DNA of 64,000 nucleotides from an uncultured SAR86 cluster bacterium. Its GTDB lineage: Bacteria > Pseudomonadota > Gammaproteobacteria > Magnimaribacterales > Magnimaribacteraceae. Positions within the stretch are counted from its first letter, which is position 1, and every line of letters starts with the position of its first letter. The notes beneath the pieces are model-generated. The model saw only the letters and a list, made by a program, of their open reading frames with translations, was not told the DNA's origin and made no database searches. The position numbers and the translations under genes were made by a program. The stretch covers positions 1 to 64,000 of the forward strand of contig CALJVP010000002.1 of assembly GCA_937773605.1 (NCBI GenBank), read 5' to 3'. This document shows positions 9,166 through 18,930 of this stretch, piece after piece.

Positions 9166-10203
9166 TTACATTGAACTTATCCAGCTTCCTATTAGTTCTA
9201 TCGCTTCAGAATGGCTCAAAGCCCTTCCAGATTCAGGCATCATGACCCCAGGATCAGTAGAAATCATTCTGTGCAAAAGAATAGACTCTTCTGGCTTTCC
9301 AGGAACTATAGAATATTTTAAACCTCCACTTCCGCGGCCTGTCGCCACTGGTTTTTTGTAGAATCCCAAATGCTTTTCTCTTGACTCAGAAAAATTTAAA
9401 TACAAGCCCGTTGAATTAGCTGCACCCGCAGGAGCGTGACAGTGCCCGCAATTTATATCCAAATACGATCGGGCCCTATCATCTAAAGAGTAGCTTTCAT
9501 CTTGCCAGTCGACCGGCGAGATAAGATCTTCAGGGTAGTTATGAATAATTTCTTGTTGCAGCCATTTCGTAAGCTGGTTAACAGAACCATCTTCGTAATG
9601 ATAAATCTTATTTAAATTTCTTGCTTTTGGACCAATTGGCGTTATTTCATCATTGGTAGCATGACACTCTTTGCATTGATTTTTATTAGGAACCCTATAC
9701 CTGACGCTCCTCTGCTCACCGTCTTGATCAATCCAAGAAGTGTTAATGGTTTTACCAGCTATTTTCATTGTTGCTTCTGTTTGCTCTTTATTCCACGCAT
9801 AGGACACTGCCTCCCATCCGGATTCTTTTCTCAAAAGAACCCTTGTTTCCATCATATTCTTTCCTTTATCTAACGACCTTTCATCAATAGGATAATAAAA
9901 AGTTTTTATGAGAGCAGAGCCGACTGGGAAATTAAAGACCCAGTCTTCTTCATAAGCAGCTTTTCTTCCATCGGGTACATAAACCCAACGTTGTTTGTAA
10001 GAATAGTCTGAAAATAAAGTAGAGATTAATTCGTAAGGGAGCACTCCATTTGAAGGATCTTGGGCTTTGTTATCATCAAAAAAAGCGAATTCACTTAGTG
10101 TCTTGGGAAATTTATCGGCAAGAATAACAGAATCATTAACACCGTAAATTTGATGACTAATAAATAGAAATATAAAAACTATAAAAGCTCTTAAACCTGC
10201 CAT
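9166..10203 (-). CDS. Exported diheme c-type cytochrome-like protein (SO_2930 / HNE_0200-like conserved family)
   Basis: Signal peptide; two heme-c motifs CKECH and CGHCH; C-terminal MMPESGRALSHSEAIELIGSWI. Adjacent to a beta-helix gene as in the known two-gene pair. Confidence 0.75.
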   Translation of the reverse strand: MAGLRAFIVFIFLFISHQIYGVNDSVILADKFPKTLSEFAFFDDNKAQDPSNGVLPYELISTLFSDYSYKQRWVYVPDGRKAAYEEDWVFNFPVGSALIKTFYYPIDERSLDKGKNMMETRVLLRKESGWEAVSYAWNKEQTEATMKIAGKTINTSWIDQDGEQRSVRYRVPNKNQCKECHATNDEITPIGPKARNLNKIYHYEDGSVNQLTKWLQQEIIHNYPEDLISPVDWQDESYSLDDRARSYLDINCGHCHAPAGAANSTGLYLNFSESREKHLGFYKKPVATGRGSGGLKYSIVPGKPEESILLHRMISTDPGVMMPESGRALSHSEAIELIGSWISSM

Positions 10204-10207
10204 GGAT

Positions 10208-11434
10208 TTATATCCCCTCTATTGAAACTGCTTTTAAAGGCTTAATCTCTCCTCGGAAACTATCGTAATCGGTATTAACCGGATCCATGCCAATCATGTA
10301 CTTAATTGGGCTGATGGTTAAAAAAGAAGCATTACCATTATCTCCTAAAATAACTTTTTCATTATCAGGCTGTCCAAGCAGCATTTGACTCATGGGTAAA
10401 ACGCCGTCCCAGAAAATATCTGGCATATTTCCTCCGGACAATTCAAACAGCATTGCCGATAATTCACCTGTCTCAAGATCAGGATCAAAACCACTCTTCC
10501 CAAAACGGTTATCATGAACTTGGATGGACTTTGGATGAGGGTAATAGTCTTCATCCTCCGTGTCATAACCGTAAGTTACTATCGCGAGGTTCACCGTTCC
10601 ATTGCCACCGATATCATTGTCAAAAACCTCTACATCGGAATTTGCTTGAATAATCACTCCGGTCCCTCTTGGCACCTCTCCGACTATATTCCCTTCAGGA
10701 GCAAAATTATCCGTGTCATTATCTATGCTCTTATTTCTAAATACTCGAACGTGATGACCGCCTTGTTGGGGCAGATCCGGTAAATCAAAAACAAGAATTC
10801 CTGCTGTATTGTGAGAAGCCAAATTATCATATACGTCAGCGTAATAAGAATTTTCAATCTCTATACCTGCTACGTTGTATTGGGCTGTGCTGTTTCTAAC
10901 AATAATATTTTTTGATTGACCTACGTAAATGCCTGCATCAGAAGCTCCGATTGCTACGCATCCATCTATAAGGACATCACTGGACTCAACTGGATAAAAA
11001 CCATACGCTCCGTTTGAACTTTTGGGCCCGCCTGTCCATTCAGTTTTAACATTAATCATATAAATGCCTTTGGCGCCTATCACCTTGATAGCGTCTCCTT
11101 TAGCGTCTTCTACTGAAAAACCTTTTAAAGTCACTTTATTTGAAGTAACGAGTAATCCTTGAGCTCCAGAGGCTTGTTTAGAAAAGTTAAGGATCGTCTC
11201 GTTCATCCCAGCTCCTTCTATGATTACATTATCTACGTCGAGAGAAAGGCCATCTTCAAAATAATAAGTCCCTTTGCTTAGTCTTAAGGTGTCCCCGGGA
11301 TTAATAACGATAAGAGCTTCTTGTAATTCCTCCTGAGAGTTCAAAGAAGGCTCTAAAGATATTTCTTCAGTGGATAAATTTTGTATTACGGCAAGGGAAA
11401 AAAACAAAATAAATTTTATATAAATTTTATGCAT
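10208..11434 (-). CDS. Exported parallel beta-helix repeat protein
   Basis: Signal peptide; right-handed beta-helix periodicity (VTLKGFSVEDAKGDAIKVIGAKGIYMINVKTEW... DVLIDGCVAIGASDAGIYVGQSKNIIVRNSTAQYNVAGIEIENSYYADVYDNLASHNTAGILVF). Confidence 0.82.
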   Translation of the reverse strand: MHKIYIKFILFFSLAVIQNLSTEEISLEPSLNSQEELQEALIVINPGDTLRLSKGTYYFEDGLSLDVDNVIIEGAGMNETILNFSKQASGAQGLLVTSNKVTLKGFSVEDAKGDAIKVIGAKGIYMINVKTEWTGGPKSSNGAYGFYPVESSDVLIDGCVAIGASDAGIYVGQSKNIIVRNSTAQYNVAGIEIENSYYADVYDNLASHNTAGILVFDLPDLPQQGGHHVRVFRNKSIDNDTDNFAPEGNIVGEVPRGTGVIIQANSDVEVFDNDIGGNGTVNLAIVTYGYDTEDEDYYPHPKSIQVHDNRFGKSGFDPDLETGELSAMLFELSGGNMPDIFWDGVLPMSQMLLGQPDNEKVILGDNGNASFLTISPIKYMIGMDPVNTDYDSFRGEIKPLKAVSIEGI

Positions 11435-11480
11435 CTAACTCTCCTAAACTGATAAAGTTGTCTGAAAACCGAAAAAAGAA

Positions 11481-12023
11481 ATGTCATTTGAGAATATTAT
11501 ACTTATTTTACAAACCGTAGGTCCTTTTACTGTGCTGGTAACAGTTTATTTTTTGGTTACTGAATTAAAAGAACAAAACAGAGTTGCCAGGGCTCACGCG
11601 AGACAAAACATTGCGGACAGCCATCAACGTCTCACTCTCGCCGGTCTTGAAGAGATCATCATTCGTATTAAAGTAAAATTAAGAGCCGGTGAAGATTTAA
11701 CACCTGAAGAAGAAACAGCCTATCTGACTCACTTTACTGCTATTTTAAGAGGCAGACAGAGCCAACATTATCAATACTCACTTGGGATGCTTGATCAATC
11801 AGAGTGGGATGCCATGCTCTCTTCGTTTAAAACGTTGCTAGGGGATGAAAGAAACTTAAGGATCTGGTCTTGGGTTGCGCCTACTTTTCCCGCCGATTTC
11901 GTCAAACTAGTACAAAATGAAATAGGAGAAACTCCTGCTGAAGAAAACCCATCTGAAGAAATAGATATAGAAGAAGAAGCCACCCTTGAGGAAGATCCTG
12001 AAGAAGAAACGATAAAAAATTAA
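11481..12023 (+). CDS. Hypothetical protein with N-terminal TM segment and acidic C-terminus
   Basis: ORF with hydrophobic N-terminus and highly acidic tail EENPSEEIDIEEEATLEEDPEEE; no confident family. Confidence 0.6.
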   Translation: MSFENIILILQTVGPFTVLVTVYFLVTELKEQNRVARAHARQNIADSHQRLTLAGLEEIIIRIKVKLRAGEDLTPEEETAYLTHFTAILRGRQSQHYQYSLGMLDQSEWDAMLSSFKTLLGDERNLRIWSWVAPTFPADFVKLVQNEIGETPAEENPSEEIDIEEEATLEEDPEEETIKN

Positions 12024-12038
12024 ATATAAAATTTACCA

Positions 12039-13148
12039 ATGGAATTAGAGACTCTACAAAAAGAACAACATTTAGATTACCTTTTCAAATCTTTACAACA
12101 CCATCCAAGTCCTTATCTAATTTATGATTTACAAGGAAATATAAAGTGGGCTAATTTAGCTGCAGAATTTATCTTCAGACTTGAAGACTTAAAAGAATTA
12201 TCAATTATCAAACTAGATGTGGCCTCATTACAAAGCTCTAATTCTACCGACTCTATAGCAAGATCTTACACAACACCCATAGAAGTTAGATTAAGAAAAA
12301 TAGAGTTTTTTATAAGAACCAGAGTGCATGTAATTCCAGTTTCGGACTCAGATAACTTCCTTTTAATCGAAATACTTTGCAATTCACGATCTGGACTAGA
12401 AGCTATACAACAGACTATAGCTTGCATTGAATTTGACAGAATTGATTTGGCCTATCAGAAGCAATTTAATCTTGAGACAGGTGAGATAACTGGGGTCGAA
12501 GCTCTATTAAGAATGAGAGATGAATTTGGACAAATAATACCTAATGATCTGATTATTCCGCAAATTGAAGGTGAGAGTCTTTTTTCTTTAATTGTCCTAT
12601 CCTCATTAAATAAGTTATCAGAATTCTTTAAGATTAAAGATCAGCTTGGGCTAAAAGACATAACCGTATACCTTAATGTTTCTGCCCACACTGTTATGCA
12701 CCCTGAGTTTGGAGACATATTTGCTAACTACGCTGATTCAATGAACTTTAAAGAGGATGAATTTGGACTCGAGGTTACTGAAACAGCTGAATTAAGTAAT
12801 ACCGAAGATGCAGCAAAATCCTTACAAAAATTAAAGGATAAAGGTGTAAAAATTGCCCTTGATGATTTTGGTGCAGGGTATTCTTCTTTAAGATACATAA
12901 AAGATCTTCCTGTGGATGTAGTTAAATTAGATAAACATTTTACTAACGGTCTCGACGATCCAACGACCTCTAAATTAATTGGTTTTGTTGTAGAAGTATG
13001 CAAAGCACTGTCTCTTGAAATGATCGGCGAGGGAATAGAAACTGAAGAACAAAAAAAGACTATGTTGGAAATAGGATGCGGGATAGGCCAAGGCTACTTA
13101 ATGCATAGGCCTGAATTTATTGAAACCATGTTAACTAAGGATAGCTAA
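12039..13148 (+). CDS. EAL-domain protein (putative c-di-GMP phosphodiesterase) with PAS-like N-terminus
   Basis: VEALLRM (ExLxR), LNVSAHT, EVTETAEL, DDFGAGYSSLRYIKDLPVDVVKLDKHF, GEGIET: canonical EAL motifs retained. Confidence 0.9.
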   Translation: MELETLQKEQHLDYLFKSLQHHPSPYLIYDLQGNIKWANLAAEFIFRLEDLKELSIIKLDVASLQSSNSTDSIARSYTTPIEVRLRKIEFFIRTRVHVIPVSDSDNFLLIEILCNSRSGLEAIQQTIACIEFDRIDLAYQKQFNLETGEITGVEALLRMRDEFGQIIPNDLIIPQIEGESLFSLIVLSSLNKLSEFFKIKDQLGLKDITVYLNVSAHTVMHPEFGDIFANYADSMNFKEDEFGLEVTETAELSNTEDAAKSLQKLKDKGVKIALDDFGAGYSSLRYIKDLPVDVVKLDKHFTNGLDDPTTSKLIGFVVEVCKALSLEMIGEGIETEEQKKTMLEIGCGIGQGYLMHRPEFIETMLTKDS

Positions 13149-14611
13149 TGGAAAAAGTAGTAAAACCACAAGCTTCGAAAGGTGCTGAAGAGATTCTTTT
13201 AACGCAAATTAAACAGGAGTTCACTACCCCTGCTGACGCCATTTCTGAGTACCTAGAACTTGTTGAAAAGAACATAGAAGAATCTGAAATAGAAATAGAA
13301 GATGAAATAGAACAAATTAAATCAGGATGCATTCGATTAATCGATCAATATGAGGAAGCGTTTGTTTTAAACACAGGACCAAATGCCACTCAAGAAAAGA
13401 AAACACCAGAAGAGTATTCTGAACTCAGGCACAACCTACGAACTCCTCTAAATGCCATTATTGGTTATAGTGAAATCTTAATAGAGGACATGGAAGATGA
13501 TCTCAATGAGCAATCTTTGTCTGACTTACAAACTATTATTGATCTTTCCAGAGAGATAGAAAAAGCCATAGAAAGTTTTGTTGATTATATACGAGGAGAC
13601 TCTTCTCAATTTAACGAAGGTAAAAATTCACAACTAGAGTCAGCAGAAGCTTTATTTAAATCCCTAGGAGACATAGATTACTCGATAGAGTTAGATGAAA
13701 CTCTGGTTGGTGCAGATATTTTAATTGTGGATGACAATGTTACTAACTGCGAAGTACTGGAAAGAAGGTTATCACTGCAAGGTCTCAAATGCCGAACTGC
13801 CTATGACGGGACTACTGCATTGACTGAAGTTGAAAATAAAGCTCCAGATTTAATTCTTTTAGATGTAATACTCCCAGACATCAATGGACTAGAACTGCTA
13901 AAAACCTTCAGAGAAAATCATACAAGTGATGCGATGCCTATCATCATGGTTTCAGCTTTTAACGATGTTGATGGAATAGCAAAATGCATCCAATTGGGCG
14001 CACAAGACTACCTTCCTAAGCCACTTAATGGAACAATATTGTTAGCAAAAGTAGTGTCTTCATTAGAAAGAAAATTCTTTAGAGAAAGAGAGAAAGAACT
14101 TGTAAATAAACTTCACATTCAAGCCACCACGGATCAGCTAACAGGCATTTCCAATAGAAGGGTCGTCTTTGAAAGACTCGAAGAGTCTTTTGATATGCTC
14201 CAATCTGGTCAAATAAAAGACTTTTCTGTTGTCATGATGGACATTGATCATTTTAAGAATGTTAATGATACATACGGACACTCAGGCGGGGATGCGGTCT
14301 TAATAACCATGGCGAAAACCTTAGACGAAATTATTACTGAACCCAATATACTTGGTAGGATCGGAGGGGAAGAATTCTTAGCAGTGATAATAAATGAAGA
14401 AGGTGAAGACATGTCGGCATATTGTGATAAATTACAGGAAGCAATTTGTTCAAATACTGTTGAATATGAAGAACATAAGATCAAAATTACCAGCAGTGGA
14501 GGCGTTGCTAATAGTGCTGAGTCTGAAAATGCTTCGGACTTGATAAATAAAGCAGATGAAAGACTTTATGATGCAAAGAAAGCTGGTAGAAATAAATTTA
14601 TTTTAGACTAG
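13148..14611 (+). CDS. HisKA-like / receiver / GGDEF protein (putative diguanylate cyclase) lacking a HATPase domain
   Basis: ELRHNLRTPLNAIIGYSEIL (HisKA H-box), DILIVDDNVTN...LILLDVILPDINGLELL...PKPLNG (REC), GRIGGEEFLAVI (GGEEF). Confidence 0.88.
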   Translation: MEKVVKPQASKGAEEILLTQIKQEFTTPADAISEYLELVEKNIEESEIEIEDEIEQIKSGCIRLIDQYEEAFVLNTGPNATQEKKTPEEYSELRHNLRTPLNAIIGYSEILIEDMEDDLNEQSLSDLQTIIDLSREIEKAIESFVDYIRGDSSQFNEGKNSQLESAEALFKSLGDIDYSIELDETLVGADILIVDDNVTNCEVLERRLSLQGLKCRTAYDGTTALTEVENKAPDLILLDVILPDINGLELLKTFRENHTSDAMPIIMVSAFNDVDGIAKCIQLGAQDYLPKPLNGTILLAKVVSSLERKFFREREKELVNKLHIQATTDQLTGISNRRVVFERLEESFDMLQSGQIKDFSVVMMDIDHFKNVNDTYGHSGGDAVLITMAKTLDEIITEPNILGRIGGEEFLAVIINEEGEDMSAYCDKLQEAICSNTVEYEEHKIKITSSGGVANSAESENASDLINKADERLYDAKKAGRNKFILD

Positions 14612-14629
14612 ATAACAAGGAGGCTGACA

Positions 14630-14992
14630 ATGGCAAAAATACTTTATGTTGAAGACAATGAAATGAACAGAGACATGCTCTCTAGAAGATTGCAAAGAAG
14701 AGATCATGAAATTCTTTTGGCTTTTGATGGCAAAGAAGGTTTGGAGATGATGAAATCTGAAAAACCCGAGATTGTGTTAATGGATATGGGCCTGCCTGTT
14801 ATGGATGGCTGGGAAGCCACTACTACAGCTAAAGCAGATCCAGAAATTCAACACATACCAATCATAGCCTTAACAGCTCATGCCCTTGAATCTGATAGAG
14901 TTAAAGCACTGGATAGCGGGGCCGATGATTTTGATACAAAGCCGGTAGACTTTAAAAGATTATTAGGAAAAATTGAAAGTTTGCTTGGTTAA
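14630..14992 (+). CDS. Single-domain response regulator (CheY/DivK-like)
   Basis: 120 aa REC domain: ILYVEDNEMNRDML...IVLMDMGLPVMDGWEAT...ALTAHA...DTKPVDF. Confidence 0.92.
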   Translation: MAKILYVEDNEMNRDMLSRRLQRRDHEILLAFDGKEGLEMMKSEKPEIVLMDMGLPVMDGWEATTTAKADPEIQHIPIIALTAHALESDRVKALDSGADDFDTKPVDFKRLLGKIESLLG

Positions 14993-17979
14993 GAAGTAGC
15001 TTCTTGATAAATATTTTTTACTATTGCTGATAACTCGTCCATAGACACGTCATCTTTTCTTACCATTCCAGCTACATTTTTATCTAACAGGTCCTTTTGA
15101 ACATCCGTTAAATCTTTTCCAGAATACACCAGAACCGGTGCCCTCTCTTCAGCCTTATAATCTGCCATGTAGGCTTCTAAAAACTCAAATCCATCCATTC
15201 TTGGCATTTCTAGATCCAAGACTATTAAAGAAGGTTTGGTTTTAAGTTTATCTAAGCCATCCTTTCCATCTTTAGCGGTCTCTGCCTTCCAACCTGCATC
15301 GATCAGCATTCTGGAAAGAAGGTCTCTAACGTCTGCATCATCATCGATTACAAGAACAGACTGTTCATCGGAAGAATTACCCATCAAACGAGTAACGGTG
15401 TCTAAAAATAAACTACGATCTATCGGTTTTGTCAGATAATCATCCGCACCTAGAGATTCTGCAAGAACGTCTTGAGAAAGTTGACTGACCATTACAACAG
15501 GCATATCAGATAATTCTGGATCAGATTTACATTCCTTTAATATTGACCATCCGTCTCTTCCAGGCATAAGGACGTCTAGAAGCAGCAATCTTGGCTTCAT
15601 TTCTCTGACAATTTGCATTCCCTTTTCACTATCCGTTGCCCCTACCAGTGTTAGACCAATTTTAGATAATGTCCTTCTAATGAGGTCATGCATCGGTACA
15701 TCATCATCTATGAGTACAACAACTTTTTCACTTTCTTCTAATTTTTCGATAGCATTCCCTTCTTCTATCTCGTCATAATCTTGCGGGCATTCTCTAGGAA
15801 TGTACAAAGTAAAAACCGAACCTTCTCCTAATACACTGGTTACTAAGACATCCCCACCCATCATTTCTGCTAATTTCTTAGTAATTGGCAGGCCTAAACC
15901 CGTTCCTCCGTGCTTAGCGGAAGTTGATCTTTCTGCTTGCTCGTATTCTCTAAATACTTTGCTTAATCCTTCTTCAGACATTCCTTCACCGGTATCGGAA
16001 ACAGCAAACCTCACCATTTCTATTTCATCTTGCATAAAAGTATCAACATCAAGCGTTATGGTTCCATTAGAGCAAAACTTAAATCCATTGCTCAGGAAGT
16101 TTGTAAGACATTGTCGTATCTTAGTTTCGTCTTGATTCATGGCCCCTAGAGGATCTTGAAGGTTAACTTTAAAACCATTATCGTTTGGTGAAGCCAGAGG
16201 CCCAACGACATCTTTGATGGTATCAACCATGTTTTCTATATCAAAGCTGGTTAAATAGAGCTCCATTCTTCCTGCTTCTATCTTAGAAATATCAAGAATG
16301 TTGTTGATTAAAGATAACAAATGACTTCCTGCTGAAGTGATCTTTTTTAGATCAGGCAAAAGATCATCGTAACCAAGGTCTTCGCAATCTTCTGCAAGCA
16401 TTTCGCCGTAACCCAGAATTGCATTAAGAGGTGTTCTTAATTCATGACTCATGTTTGCAAAGAATCTAGTTTTCTCTGCGTTTGCTTCATTTGCTTCATC
16501 TCGTGAGGTTTCCATTTCACTTGTTCTGGCGGTTATAAGAGCTCCAACTTCGTCAGACATTCTTGAAAATGCTAATGACATAAGTTCTACTGAAGCTTCT
16601 TCATTTCCTTCTTTATCTCCAGTTTTGGCAAGCTCAGACATTTTCGCAATGTCCTCTAGAATTAATTTTTGTGCATTACCTTCTAGTTGGTCTGCCAAGA
16701 AAGACATTTTCTCGATTATCACCCTGTCTCTTTCTTTTCTTCTTTTTGCCTGTTCTTTTCTTATATCCTCCATCTCGAGAAGATGTCCTCTGTAACTATG
16801 CAAAGCCGTTGAAAGGTGCCCTACTTCATCATCTTCGGATGCAAAGATACCTCTTCTAGTTGGCATCTTTTGAGTATGATCACCTTCAGTTAACCCTTCC
16901 AAGACTTCTATTGCTTTAGTGATACCGCCAAAAGTCACGTACGTTACGTATGCTGTCAAACCTAGTATGGTCAACAGCACTAAGACAATAACAAGATAAC
17001 TTCTATTTAATACCGTAGAAGCCTCTTGCATCGAAAGTCTTTCATCTTTAAAAATAAAAAGTTGAGCTAGATCTGCGGATAAATAAGAGCTAAGAGGTAA
17101 AAGAGTAATGGAAGCACCCAAGTCAAAATCTTTAGCACTGTACCTGCTGCCTTGTTCTGTATTTAATTGGTTTGCTTTTGAGACCATACCGGAATAATCA
17201 GCAATGCCATAACGAGCTTCTTCAGATAAATCATCAGAAGAATAATCTTCATCCAATGAAATTAAACCTTCTGGGGTTTGAATGCCCATTCTTACTTCAA
17301 ATTCATCCTCAAAGAGTTCAATAGCTTTTCTTATATCAGCTCCTAAGACTATTAAAGCAACTGTCTTTTGATCGATCTTTATTGGAAAAGAATAGGTTTG
17401 GTTCAAAGTTGCCGTTTGTTCATTATTTGAGTCTAGAATTTTTAAAGTGGATTGCTTGGGCCTTCCAGATATATCTTTCAAATAAGAATCTAAATAAGAA
17501 AAAAATTCAGGTCTTGCTTTTGGGCTGCAAGGATCTATACCAAGCAAGTCAAAGGCACTACCGCAATATATTCTTTCACCTGTTGGGAAATAAGCCATGG
17601 CAAAACTGAGGTTGCCTTCATCAAGATCATCTTCAAAAATGAACTCTATTAAATACTGAAGGTCGCCTAAAGTTCTATTTTCAATAGCATTGAAGATGGG
17701 GTTGTAATAAGCGCCATCTGAGTCAACTTCTTCATTTAATGTCTCTTCATCAGGATCCCAGAAATTTCCCTTGTCACCTGTTCCTGGCAACCACTTACTC
17801 ATGTCCTCATAGGTACTGTTGTAAGTCTGGTACCAAGCGGACTCATAGAGTATGACTAAAGACTCATTGGCAGCATCATCCTTGATGTCGTCTCTGGTTT
17901 GAGTAGAAAAGAAGAAAACGATGGCCATTAAAACATAGCCAACTACTACAAATAGTATAAGTTGAAGTCTTATAGACAT
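14989..17979 (-). CDS. Hybrid sensor histidine kinase (periplasmic sensor, HAMP, HisKA, HATPase, two REC domains)
   Basis: 996 aa; two TMs flanking a periplasmic domain; FFANMSHELRTPLNAILGYGEML (H-box); ATPase boxes DTGEGMSEEGLSKVF and GGTGLGLPITKKLAEMMGGD; two REC domains (VLIDDDVPMHD..., VLVIDDDADVRD...). Confidence 0.93.
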   Translation of the reverse strand: MSIRLQLILFVVVGYVLMAIVFFFSTQTRDDIKDDAANESLVILYESAWYQTYNSTYEDMSKWLPGTGDKGNFWDPDEETLNEEVDSDGAYYNPIFNAIENRTLGDLQYLIEFIFEDDLDEGNLSFAMAYFPTGERIYCGSAFDLLGIDPCSPKARPEFFSYLDSYLKDISGRPKQSTLKILDSNNEQTATLNQTYSFPIKIDQKTVALIVLGADIRKAIELFEDEFEVRMGIQTPEGLISLDEDYSSDDLSEEARYGIADYSGMVSKANQLNTEQGSRYSAKDFDLGASITLLPLSSYLSADLAQLFIFKDERLSMQEASTVLNRSYLVIVLVLLTILGLTAYVTYVTFGGITKAIEVLEGLTEGDHTQKMPTRRGIFASEDDEVGHLSTALHSYRGHLLEMEDIRKEQAKRRKERDRVIIEKMSFLADQLEGNAQKLILEDIAKMSELAKTGDKEGNEEASVELMSLAFSRMSDEVGALITARTSEMETSRDEANEANAEKTRFFANMSHELRTPLNAILGYGEMLAEDCEDLGYDDLLPDLKKITSAGSHLLSLINNILDISKIEAGRMELYLTSFDIENMVDTIKDVVGPLASPNDNGFKVNLQDPLGAMNQDETKIRQCLTNFLSNGFKFCSNGTITLDVDTFMQDEIEMVRFAVSDTGEGMSEEGLSKVFREYEQAERSTSAKHGGTGLGLPITKKLAEMMGGDVLVTSVLGEGSVFTLYIPRECPQDYDEIEEGNAIEKLEESEKVVVLIDDDVPMHDLIRRTLSKIGLTLVGATDSEKGMQIVREMKPRLLLLDVLMPGRDGWSILKECKSDPELSDMPVVMVSQLSQDVLAESLGADDYLTKPIDRSLFLDTVTRLMGNSSDEQSVLVIDDDADVRDLLSRMLIDAGWKAETAKDGKDGLDKLKTKPSLIVLDLEMPRMDGFEFLEAYMADYKAEERAPVLVYSGKDLTDVQKDLLDKNVAGMVRKDDVSMDELSAIVKNIYQEATS

Positions 17980-18028
17980 GTCGTTTCTACTGGGGTTTAG
18001 TAAGAATTAATTCTTACTTTCTAAAATA

Positions 18029-18427
18029 TTAGTCTGCAAATGCAAAACTAAGTTTTACTTTAACGTTATTTACTTTAACAGACTGACCTTGATGAGTTGG
18101 TGCTTCATAAACCCATTTTCTGATAGCTTTTATAGCCGCTCTTTCAAAAGTTCCTTGAGGTACAGCTTCTACCACATAAGGATCCAGAACCGCTCCGTCA
18201 GTGTCTACATCAAATTCAACAATTACGTAACCTTCAGTTCCCATGCGTAACGCTTTTCTAGGAAAAGTAGGTTGTTTTGCATAGTTTCTGTTAATTTCTA
18301 TTTCTGTTTCACTTTCTCCAACATAACCCTTATCTGCAGATGTGACGTTCATTGCAAAAAGAGAGGCCATAACAGCAGTTAAAAACATCCCTATACCTGC
18401 TTTCTTAAGCTCTTTCATAATCTTCAT
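18029..18427 (-). CDS. TonB C-terminal-domain protein
   Basis: Signal peptide-like N-terminus then PTFPRKALRMGTEGYVIVEFDVDTDGAVLDPYVVEAVPQGTFERAAIKAIRKWVYEAP, a TonB C-terminal domain. Confidence 0.85.
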   Translation of the reverse strand: MKIMKELKKAGIGMFLTAVMASLFAMNVTSADKGYVGESETEIEINRNYAKQPTFPRKALRMGTEGYVIVEFDVDTDGAVLDPYVVEAVPQGTFERAAIKAIRKWVYEAPTHQGQSVKVNNVKVKLSFAFAD

Positions 18428-18488
18428 TTTGCTTACTCCTTTAGTAAAAAGAAGTTATTATACACTCCTAATTCATTAAAAAAAATTC

Positions 18489-18911
18489 ATGTCAAAATCT
18501 AAAAAAATAAAGCATTACCTTGCGGGTCAAAGATATTGGGAAGTTTTTGTTGTTCCTCATGATGAAACTGTTGGTCATGCTTGTGAAATAATGGAAAAAA
18601 ATCGAATTGGCGCTCTGATAGTTGTCGATAACAAGACTGATATTGAACACAGTCATGTCATAGGAATAATCACTGAGAGAGACATTGTTAAAACAATTGC
18701 TCACCACATGCATGAAATTGAAGATAAGAAAGTAGAAGAGATTATGTCCAATAAACTTATAAGCACTACTCCAGAAACTACAACTGATGATGCGATTAAA
18801 TTAATGGTGGAAAATCAAATAAGACATCTTGCGGTTATGGATGACGAAAGATTAGTCGGTGTAATATCAATGAGAGATATTTTTTATTCCGTAAACTATC
18901 TCAGTAATTAG
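18489..18911 (+). CDS. CBS domain-containing protein
   Basis: Two CBS repeats: ACEIMEKNRIGALIVVDNKT...GIITERDIV; VEEIMSNKLISTTPETTTDDAIKLMVENQIRHLAVMDDERLVGVISMRDI. Confidence 0.92.
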   Translation: MSKSKKIKHYLAGQRYWEVFVVPHDETVGHACEIMEKNRIGALIVVDNKTDIEHSHVIGIITERDIVKTIAHHMHEIEDKKVEEIMSNKLISTTPETTTDDAIKLMVENQIRHLAVMDDERLVGVISMRDIFYSVNYLSN

Positions 18912-18930
18912 AAATTTAAAGACAAAACCC

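Noticed and set aside
15236-17609. Several plus-strand ORFs inside the hybrid histidine kinase region
   Set aside because: All are antisense to a strongly supported multidomain kinase and show no recognisable domains.
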